From NCBI GenBank assembly GCA_965524675.1, contig CBERPN010000117.1:1-12737 (forward strand): DNA of 12,737 nt. Direction: 5' to 3'. Position numbers and translations under genes: made by a program. Below, one piece after another: positions 6,835 to 12,737 of this stretch; position 1 is the first letter of the stretch, and the number at the start of each line of letters is the position of its first letter. The notes below the pieces were generated by a model. That model did not search any database, was not told where the DNA came from, and saw only the letters and a list, made by a program, of their open reading frames with translations. The stretch is from CALLQB01 sp036479275 (GTDB taxonomy: Bacteria; Actinomycetota; Acidimicrobiia; Acidimicrobiales; SHLQ01).

Positions 6835-7803
6835 TTAGGTGTTTTGCAGGGTTTCTTGGCGGTTCTTGATCTCGCTGAAGATGATGGCTAATACCACGAA
6901 CAACAAGATGATGGCGAGGCTTACGAAGGTGTTGAGGTGAAACCAAAGGCTGAGGGCCATCTTTGCCCCAACGAAGATGAGTATCGCTCCGAGTCCGTGC
7001 GATAGGTAGTGGAAGCGTTCTTTGGCATCGGCGAGTAGAAAGTACATCGCACGGAGGCCCAAGATCGCGAAAGCGTTGGACGCGAACACGATGTAGGGCT
7101 CGTTCGATACCGCAAGCACTGCGGGCACCGAGTCGACCGCGAAGATCACATCGGTGAACTCGATAACTACGAGGGCTGCGAGCAGGGGAGTAGCCGTCTT
7201 CTTGCCATCGATCATGGTGGTGAAGTTGTGACCATCGTACTTTTCGGTCACCGGCATGAAACGTTTCAGAACGCTTAACCCAGCCGTACCAGCGTCTTCG
7301 CCCTCATCGTCGCGATGTTGCACTACCCGAAAGCCGGTGAAGATAAGGAACACTCCAAATATCACCAGCACCCAAACGAATCGTGAGATGAGCGCAGTGC
7401 CAGCGAGGATGAATATTGCCCTGAGAACCAGCGCCCCAAAGATTCCCCAGAACAGCACCCGGTGCTGAAACCGAAGCGGGATCGCCATGGTGCTAAAGAG
7501 CAGCGACCAAACGAACACGTTGTCGATGCTTAGCGATTTCTCGATGAGGTAGCCGGAGATGTACTCGCCGAACGCTTCGCCGCCGTACACCGCCGCCACT
7601 CCAACACCAAAGGCGATACCGCAGGTGATCCAAGCTAGCGATTCGAGCAGGGCTGAGCGAGGGGTTGGCTCGTGGTCGTCGCGGTGCCGGTAGAGGTCGA
7701 CCGCTAGCAACGAGAACACCACAACGCCAAGCACAATCCATGCGGAAAGCCCAACATCGATATCGACAAAGTTGTCGCGGGACGATTCGGTGGCGAACAA
7801 CAT
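6835..7803 (-). CDS. TerC/Alx family integral membrane protein, probable metal (Mn) exporter
   Basis: 322 aa and very hydrophobic. I count about eight or nine likely membrane segments, roughly at residues 18-36, 53-73, 80-100, 113-135, 139-160, 205-232, 238-257, 267-287 and 291-310, with a charged cytoplasmic loop at 161-203. Diagnostic family motifs are EKSLSIDNVFVW (E88, D94, N95) and, in the second half, VIEFTDVIFAVDSVPAVLA (E215, D218, D224) followed by SNAFAILGLRAMYF. These acidic residues in membrane segments are thought to bind metal; E. coli Alx and relatives have been linked to manganese export, and TerC to tellurite resistance. No other ter genes are nearby, so tellurite is unlikely to be its job. 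It lies 37 bp after the DUF1697 gene, too short for a yybP-ykoY manganese riboswitch of its own. Shine-Dalgarno weak (taaga). Confidence 0.93.
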   Translation of the reverse strand: MLFATESSRDNFVDIDVGLSAWIVLGVVVFSLLAVDLYRHRDDHEPTPRSALLESLAWITCGIAFGVGVAAVYGGEAFGEYISGYLIEKSLSIDNVFVWSLLFSTMAIPLRFQHRVLFWGIFGALVLRAIFILAGTALISRFVWVLVIFGVFLIFTGFRVVQHRDDEGEDAGTAGLSVLKRFMPVTEKYDGHNFTTMIDGKKTATPLLAALVVIEFTDVIFAVDSVPAVLAVSNEPYIVFASNAFAILGLRAMYFLLADAKERFHYLSHGLGAILIFVGAKMALSLWFHLNTFVSLAIILLFVVLAIIFSEIKNRQETLQNT

Positions 7804-7840
7804 TGCGACGATCTTACAGCGGCTAGCGTTGACCAGTCGG

Positions 7841-8380
7841 TTACGAATCTGGCTGCTGCGCCAGGCCGATTATCTTGTTCACGGTGTTGTGGTTGCGAAG
7901 CGTCGCTCTAACCCCTAGGGCTTTCTCGAGATAGTTGGTGGTTAGCTTTGACTTCGCTGCCCCATTTGGCAGCAGCACGTGAGCGTGGTCGCCTTCGACC
8001 GTAAATACGTCGGGCGCGAACACTTCGCCGTCGAACTCGGTCTGGCTGGGAGGTTCACTCAGAAAGGCGATGAACCGCCAGTTCGGTGCGGCGTGACCAT
8101 CGTCGAACGGGGACGCCGCTATGGCCAGCTCGATTTGTTCAGCAGTCCTCATCACGACCGGCACCTCGAACCCGAAGCGGCCGGCGATGGCCTTCTCGAT
8201 GGTTGTCGACAGCTCCGACAGCTTCGTCTTGGGCGCATCGAAGATCACATTGCCCGACTGGATGTAGCTGATGACATTGCCGTGACCGAGCAGTTCGTGA
8301 AGGTCGCGAAGTTCGGCCATCGGAACCTTGTTGCGGCCAGCTACATTGATTCCTCGAAGCAGCGAAACGTATCTCGGCAT
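7841..8380 (-). CDS. DUF1697 domain protein
   Basis: 179 aa, the usual size for this family of unknown function. It starts with the family signature PRYVSLLRGINVAGRNKVPM, followed by LRDLHELLGHGNVISYIQSGNVIFD and, later, a strand-rich half with FIAFLSEPP and a C-terminal KSKLTTNYLEKALGVRATLRNHNTV. No signal peptide or membrane segment, so it is cytoplasmic. Start choice: ATG at 8380-8378 gives the family N-terminus and lies 2 bp after the degV stop (TGA-CC-ATG). An in-frame ATG nine codons upstream (8407) would overlap degV and add residues not seen in the family. No function can be given from the sequence. Confidence 0.88.
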   Translation of the reverse strand: MPRYVSLLRGINVAGRNKVPMAELRDLHELLGHGNVISYIQSGNVIFDAPKTKLSELSTTIEKAIAGRFGFEVPVVMRTAEQIELAIAASPFDDGHAAPNWRFIAFLSEPPSQTEFDGEVFAPDVFTVEGDHAHVLLPNGAAKSKLTTNYLEKALGVRATLRNHNTVNKIIGLAQQPDS

Positions 8381-8382
8381 GG

Positions 8383-9225
8383 TCAAACCGAGTCCACGAC
8401 AGGCCACCAGAAAAGCCCTGCTGTGCCGGGACCGGTGTGGGCGGCAACGCTTGGCCCAACGCGATAGCGGACGGTGCCGAGCATGTTGTCGCGGGTGGCC
8501 AGTTCTTTCTCAAGGATCTCGGAGTATGGCAGCATTTCGGGGGCTGCGAGGCAAACGCCGGTGCGAATCGCGATATCGGTTGGCACTTGGGCAAGCATCA
8601 GTTCGCTCAGTTCTTCGATAGTAGAGCCAGCGCCTGCGACGTCTACAGCTACGCCGCGCGTCACGTACACGCCAACCTCGTCGATGTCGGGGGCTAGAGC
8701 ATCGAAGTCGACTCGTCCCATCTTTCGCATCTGATCGAGCGACTGAAGGAGGAAGGTGGAACAAATGTTGGGTGCCAGAGCCTCAGCCCTAAGGGCAGCG
8801 GTTTCGAGATCTGTTCCATCCGAGATGGCGGCTGCCGCTTCCCAGAAACAGGCGGTTACGCCAAACGACATTGTCTGGGAGTTCACCAACCGCACCGGCA
8901 CGGGAGAGATATCGCCAGCGATTCGGGCACTATTGAATGTGCCGGAGTGTTTGTCGGCCATCGTGACGCAGAGGATCTCTTCGGCGCCGCGAGCCGTGAG
9001 GGCCTCGAAGGCTTGCAGAAACTCTCCTGGGCTTGGCTGCGAGGTTCCGATCTCGGGGAGCGGTTCGGCGACCATTTCGTAGAACGCATCGGCGTCGATG
9101 TCGACGCCTTCGCGGAACGAGTCATCGTCGATGGTGACTGTAATCGGCACCACCTCAACCTCGAACTCTTCGACGAGGTCGGCAGGAATCTGGCTTGAGG
9201 AGTCTATGACAAGGCCGATCATCAT
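8383..9225 (-). CDS. DegV family fatty-acid-binding protein
   Basis: 280 aa, typical of DegV proteins, soluble two-domain proteins that bind a fatty acid; in Firmicutes such proteins (FakB) present the fatty acid to a kinase, FakA. Motifs: VIDSSSQIP at 6-14, the TSQPSPGEF loop at 61-69, SGTFNSA at 94-100, LLQSLDQMRKMGR at 159-171, and the C-terminal ligand loop HTGPGTAGL at 263-271. No FakA-like gene is in the window, so a role in fatty-acid phosphorylation is only possible, not shown. Two ATGs in a row (9225 and 9222) could start it; the Shine-Dalgarno is weak for both. It lies 54 bp downstream of the RTX-like gene and 2 bp upstream of DUF1697, and is likely co-translated with the latter. 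Confidence 0.92.
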   Translation of the reverse strand: MMIGLVIDSSSQIPADLVEEFEVEVVPITVTIDDDSFREGVDIDADAFYEMVAEPLPEIGTSQPSPGEFLQAFEALTARGAEEILCVTMADKHSGTFNSARIAGDISPVPVRLVNSQTMSFGVTACFWEAAAAISDGTDLETAALRAEALAPNICSTFLLQSLDQMRKMGRVDFDALAPDIDEVGVYVTRGVAVDVAGAGSTIEELSELMLAQVPTDIAIRTGVCLAAPEMLPYSEILEKELATRDNMLGTVRYRVGPSVAAHTGPGTAGLFWWPVVDSV

Positions 9226-9279
9226 GGATCTAACCCTGCCAAGCCCGAGTCGATTCCGCCCAACCGAGCTGAACGTCGG

Positions 9280-11052
9280 TCAGTTCACTCCCAAACTGGC
9301 AGATGGCACCAACAATTCGACGTCTGGGTCAAAGATGACTCCGTTCTTCTCATAGCGGGTGATGACCAGTGGGGGAAGCGATAAGTTCGTCAACTGGTAG
9401 TAGCCCGGCTCAAACCTGTCTTCACCAGTGCACCCTCGAAGACGGTCGTAGCTATCAGGAGATCCAAACAGAAATACATTCAGATCGCGACGAGGAGTCG
9501 TTACCTGTAGGAACCTTCCTGGATGGCACAAGTCTCTTCCGGTTCCTCCATCGACTAAATCGCGTCCAGAGTTGCCGATCACGTCGTCAGATAGAGGCCC
9601 GCCCTTGACAACATCATCGCCCTCTAGCCCGTCGAGAAAGTCGTGCCCGCCTTCGCCCAATAGGCGGTCTGGTCCAGCGGAACCGACGACGACGTCATTT
9701 CCCTTGCCCGCCTTGACCCAGATGCCCTTCTTGTCCTTGGCTGAACCGATTGCGACGTCGTTTCCAGAACCCAGACTGATTTTGGTGTCGACGGCTCGTC
9801 GAATCACAACCACATCGTCGCCGCTACCGGTGTTTATCCGACTCCCGGCAGTGCGGAGCGTGAACGTGTCGTTTCCACGTTGACCTTTGGCAACGACTCC
9901 GTTGTGGCCGACGTAAAAGGTGTCGTCGCCCTTGCCGCCTAGCAGTTTCGAGCCAGGTCTACCCCGCCCTCCAGTAAATAGCTCGCCAGCACCTAGATAG
10001 TCGTTGCCATCTCCGCCGCGAGCGATCACACTGCCCGAGCTGTTCTCCAGCGTGTCGTCGCCGGGACCCCCATTCATCCGGTCCGAACCCCGCCCAGAAC
10101 GGAGCTCATCGTTACCCTCATCGCCGGTTAAAAGGTCGTTTCCCAAGCCACCCTCGATGTAGTCGTTGCCAGGGCCACCGAACAGCTGATCGCTCCCGGC
10201 GCGCCCAGAGATATTGTCGTCGCCCGACCCGCCGAAGATGATGTCACGACCGAGGTCGGTGTCGTTCGAAGATGCGGTACCGCCATCGAGTCGGTCGTCG
10301 CCGCCGTTTCCGAAGATCGTATCGTGACCGTCACCCCCGGTGATGCTGTTGGCGAAGTCGGACCCGTAGATAAGATCGTCGCCGTCGCCTCCGCGGGCCG
10401 CAGTTTGACCAGTGAGATGGATCTCGTCATCTCCATCCCCTCCTTCGGCCACCCCACCTTCTGACTCTATGTAGTCGTCTCCTGGTCCGCCTTGGATATC
10501 CCCAATACCTTCGATCCGGTCGTTGCCGCCATCGCCGTTGAGCCATTGGTAGAGAGGGCCCGCACGATCGATAATTAAGTCTGCGCCTTCGCCCCCGAAG
10601 AGATGGTCTTCATCGGGGCCACCGATCAAGGTGTCATCGCCGTCCCCTCCATGCGCCCACACGGTTTCGACCAGGCCGAGGTCATCATCGACGATGCCGC
10701 TTCCTAGTTGGATGTAGTCATCGCCGGCATCGCCGTACACCTGATGGCCCCAGCCTTGGCCATCACCGGGGAACAGTCGGTCGTTGCCATCGCCGCCGTG
10801 GATCTGATCTCCATCAGCCCCTCCGCAGACGATGTCATCTCCGGCGCCCGCGTTGATGATGTTGTAGCCGTCGCCAGCGAGAATGATGTCTGGTCCGGGA
10901 GTCCCTTCGATGACATCGTCACCGGCTGTTCCCCAGATGGTCGGAACTTGGCCGTCGCAGAGCGAACCCTCCAAAGCTGACACGGATGGGAGAGCCATCA
11001 TAGGAAGCACGACAACGAACAGAATGGTGGTAAGGAATAGGGGCCGGTGCAT
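9280..11052 (-). CDS. Secreted hemolysin-type (RTX-like) calcium-binding repeat protein
   Basis: 590 aa. Residues 1-26 form a clear Sec signal peptide (basic start, hydrophobic run, Val-Ser-Ala before the cut), so it is exported. From about residue 38 to 510 the protein is built almost entirely of nonapeptide repeats of the type GGxGxDxxx; I count more than twenty, for example GGDGNDRLF, GGDGDDTLI, GGPGNDYIE, GGLGNDLLT. Such repeats are known to fold into a calcium-filled beta-roll. No enzymatic domain is visible. The last 80 residues or so leave the repeat pattern (two Cys, then a Tyr/Leu/Pro-rich tail) and may be a cap. No transmembrane anchor, LPxTG motif or ABC exporter gene is nearby. 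Possible roles are surface layer, adhesion or matrix, all inference. Start: ATG 11052 directly gives the signal peptide. Confidence 0.9.
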   Translation of the reverse strand: MHRPLFLTTILFVVVLPMMALPSVSALEGSLCDGQVPTIWGTAGDDVIEGTPGPDIILAGDGYNIINAGAGDDIVCGGADGDQIHGGDGNDRLFPGDGQGWGHQVYGDAGDDYIQLGSGIVDDDLGLVETVWAHGGDGDDTLIGGPDEDHLFGGEGADLIIDRAGPLYQWLNGDGGNDRIEGIGDIQGGPGDDYIESEGGVAEGGDGDDEIHLTGQTAARGGDGDDLIYGSDFANSITGGDGHDTIFGNGGDDRLDGGTASSNDTDLGRDIIFGGSGDDNISGRAGSDQLFGGPGNDYIEGGLGNDLLTGDEGNDELRSGRGSDRMNGGPGDDTLENSSGSVIARGGDGNDYLGAGELFTGGRGRPGSKLLGGKGDDTFYVGHNGVVAKGQRGNDTFTLRTAGSRINTGSGDDVVVIRRAVDTKISLGSGNDVAIGSAKDKKGIWVKAGKGNDVVVGSAGPDRLLGEGGHDFLDGLEGDDVVKGGPLSDDVIGNSGRDLVDGGTGRDLCHPGRFLQVTTPRRDLNVFLFGSPDSYDRLRGCTGEDRFEPGYYQLTNLSLPPLVITRYEKNGVIFDPDVELLVPSASLGVN

Positions 11053-11138
11053 TTATGCCAATCGACCTTCGAACTCTGCTGATTAGAAGGTGGCGGCTGT
11101 GCTAGCCGTCAACAACACACCACACGACAAGGACACAA
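11053..11138. promoter_or_regulatory. Divergent intergenic region between RTX-like gene and fatty-acid oxidation gene
   Basis: 86 bp separate the two divergent starts, so promoters for both genes should lie here or just inside the genes. I could not pick -35/-10 boxes with confidence on either strand. A short inverted repeat, cggct at 11094-11098 and agccg at 11104-11108, is present and is weak evidence for an operator. The rightward gene has a Shine-Dalgarno AAGGA at 11129-11133, 5 bases before its GTG. Confidence 0.4.
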
Positions 11139-12737
11139 GTGACAGCGATCAACGAAGTAGTCGACCTTTCGACCGATGACGACGACGTAGCGGTCATCAC
11201 GGTGGACTCCCCTCCTGTTAATGCGCTTAGCGCAAAGGTTCGAGACGGGTTATGGGAAGCCTTTCGAGCCTCCGAAGAATCTGACGTGTCGGCTGTGGTT
11301 CTGATCTGCGCTGGCCGAACCTTCATTGCCGGAGCCGATATTTCGGAGTTCGGCGGCGCAATGAAGGGCAAGAGCCTGGCCGAGGTTCAAGAGATGATGG
11401 AGTCGTCGAGCAAGCCGGTGGTAGCAGCCATTCACGGCACCGCACTCGGCGGCGGGCTGGAGGTTGCCTTGTGCGCGCACTACCGAATCGCAGTTCCCAG
11501 CGCGAAATGTGGCTTGCCTGAGGTCAATCTCGGTTTGCTTCCTGGTGCTGGCGGAACCCAACGACTACCGCGGGTTGTCGGGGCGCAGAAGGCGCTCGAG
11601 TTCATGACGGCGGGAACCCATGTGCCAGCAGCCGAATGTCTCGAAATCGGCCTGGTCGACGAGCTTGCCGCTGAGGAAAGCCTCTTGGCCGACGCGGTTG
11701 GATTCGCCCGAAGGCTCCTGAGCGAGGGCCGGCCGCTGAACAAGGTGAGTGAATCCGATGCCAGGGTGCTCGAAGATCGCGGTAACACCGAGCTGTTCGC
11801 GGCTTTTCGGGCGTCGAAACCAGCTCGCAAGTTTCGGGGGTTTAAGGCCCCAGAGAGCATCATCCAATGCGTGGAAGCAGCGGTCGATCTGCCCTTTGAC
11901 GAAGGCATTATGGTCGAACGCAAGCTGTTCCTCGACTTGATGAAAAGCGAAGAGTCGGCGGCCCAGCGATACGTGTTCTTCGCACAACGTCAGGTGTGGA
12001 AGATCCCCGACGTCCCTAAGGACACCGAGACTTTGGCGGTGGAATCGGTTGGGATTATCGGCGCTGGCACGATGGGCGGCGGCATCGCGATGAACTTCGT
12101 CAACGCTGGCATTGCGGTGACCATCGTCGAGACCAAACAAGAGGCTCTCGATCGGGGGCTCGCGGTCGTTCGAGCCAATTATGAACGCAGTTCGAAGAAC
12201 GGTCGCTTCCCAATCGATGAGGTGGATCGCCGGATGGCGCTGATTACACCCAGCCTAAATATCGAGGACCTAGCACCCGTCGACATGGTGGTCGAAGCGG
12301 TATTTGAGCGGATGGATGTCAAGAAGGACATCTTCAGCAAGCTCGACGCGATCTGTAAGCCGTCGGCCATCTTGGCGACCAATACCAGCGCGCTCGACAT
12401 CGACGAGATTGCAGCTGTTACCTCTCGACCAGAATCGGTCATTGGGTTGCATTTCTTCTCGCCAGCCAACGTGATGAAGCTACTCGAAGTAGTGCGAGCC
12501 GATCACACGTCGATCACTGTGATCAATACCGCGATGAGGCTAGCGAAACGTATCGGCAAGGTCGGCGTGCTGGTGGGTGTTTGCCCCGGCTTCGTGGGTA
12601 ACCGAATGTTGGCTCAGCGACGTCGCGAGGCCAACGCGATGCTCGACGAGGGTGCAATGCCTTGGGATGTAGATCGTGCCCTGTACGAGTTCGGTTTCGC
12701 TATGGGGCCATTTCAGATGAGTGACCTGGCCGGCCTC
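11139..12737 (+). CDS. Bifunctional enoyl-CoA hydratase/3-hydroxyacyl-CoA dehydrogenase, 3' partial
   Basis: Beta-oxidation enzyme joining two steps: hydration of trans-2-enoyl-CoA, then NAD-dependent oxidation of 3-hydroxyacyl-CoA. 533 residues are in the window and the frame is open to the end; FadB/FadJ-type proteins are about 700 aa, so the C-terminal dehydrogenase half is cut. Hydratase domain (about 1-190): FIAGADISEF, GTALGGGLEVAL with E108, and GLPEVNLGLLPGAGG with E128; the two Glu are 20 apart like E119/E139 of E. coli FadB. Dehydrogenase domain from about 300: Rossmann loop GIIGAGTMGGG (305-315), ATNTSALDIDEIA, catalytic H438 in GLHFFSP, then VCPGFVGNRM. Start: GTG 11139 is the only start after an in-frame stop at 11103-11105 and has AAGGA 5 bases upstream. 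Whether a thiolase partner follows cannot be seen, so fadB versus fadJ is left open. Confidence 0.95.
   Translation, partial: MTAINEVVDLSTDDDDVAVITVDSPPVNALSAKVRDGLWEAFRASEESDVSAVVLICAGRTFIAGADISEFGGAMKGKSLAEVQEMMESSSKPVVAAIHGTALGGGLEVALCAHYRIAVPSAKCGLPEVNLGLLPGAGGTQRLPRVVGAQKALEFMTAGTHVPAAECLEIGLVDELAAEESLLADAVGFARRLLSEGRPLNKVSESDARVLEDRGNTELFAAFRASKPARKFRGFKAPESIIQCVEAAVDLPFDEGIMVERKLFLDLMKSEESAAQRYVFFAQRQVWKIPDVPKDTETLAVESVGIIGAGTMGGGIAMNFVNAGIAVTIVETKQEALDRGLAVVRANYERSSKNGRFPIDEVDRRMALITPSLNIEDLAPVDMVVEAVFERMDVKKDIFSKLDAICKPSAILATNTSALDIDEIAAVTSRPESVIGLHFFSPANVMKLLEVVRADHTSITVINTAMRLAKRIGKVGVLVGVCPGFVGNRMLAQRRREANAMLDEGAMPWDVDRALYEFGFAMGPFQMSDLAGL

Noticed and set aside
6835..7803. Tellurite resistance island
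   Set aside because: Only a lone TerC-family gene is present, with no terB, terD or terZ neighbours and no sign of mobility.
7979..8467. Plus-strand open frame of 162 codons
   Set aside because: It is antisense to the DUF1697 gene, resembles no family I know and has no good start signal. It is a shadow of the real gene.
9572..10980. Repetitive DNA with gtcgtcgcc-type units read as a CRISPR or tandem repeat array
   Set aside because: The periodicity comes from codons for Gly-Asp-rich nonapeptides of the RTX-like protein on the minus strand. There are no constant repeats with unique spacers.
11565..12140. Minus-strand open frame of 191 codons
   Set aside because: Antisense to the hydratase/dehydrogenase, whose catalytic motifs are intact; the composition is that of a shadow frame.

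Overview
This 12.7 kb stretch looks like a chromosomal segment of a moderately high-GC actinobacterium. The GTG starts, the tightly overlapping genes and the style of the secreted Ca-binding repeat protein fit that group. The class Acidimicrobiia is my best guess, from general impression only; no rRNA or marker gene in the window confirms it. The genes are dense, mostly housekeeping or metabolic, with no gap over about 170 bp. I see no tRNA, rRNA, CRISPR array, insertion sequence or phage gene.

Layout. (1) 1-4066, plus strand: the tail of a PLP-dependent (fold type II) enzyme overlaps by ATGA a molybdenum hydroxylase locus. That locus encodes one subunit with an FAD domain followed by two [2Fe-2S] domains, and a large molybdopterin-binding subunit. 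The two subunit genes are separated by 171 bp holding a degenerate 61-bp-spaced direct repeat. (2) 4187-6762, plus strand: purF and purM, overlapping by GTGA, two steps of de novo purine synthesis. (3) 6835-11052, minus strand: four genes read from right to left, namely a Sec-exported hemolysin-type (RTX-like) Ca-binding repeat protein, a DegV fatty-acid-binding protein, a DUF1697 protein and a TerC/Alx membrane protein. They converge on purM across a 14-bp-stem hairpin. (4) 11139-12737, plus strand: the start of a bifunctional enoyl-CoA hydratase/3-hydroxyacyl-CoA dehydrogenase, cut off by the window end and divergent from the RTX gene.

How they work together. PurF and PurM act in the same pathway. 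The two hydroxylase subunits should form one enzyme passing electrons from Mo through the Fe-S clusters to FAD. DegV and DUF1697 are separated by only 2 bp and are probably co-translated. Links between the blocks look like ordinary neighbourhood rather than one system.

Most worth a second look: the hydroxylase. Its domain order is the reverse of the usual xanthine dehydrogenase small subunit. The residue that aligns with the substrate-binding arginine of xanthine dehydrogenase is Asn, so its substrate is probably not xanthine. I did not find convincing evidence of a wholly new system.
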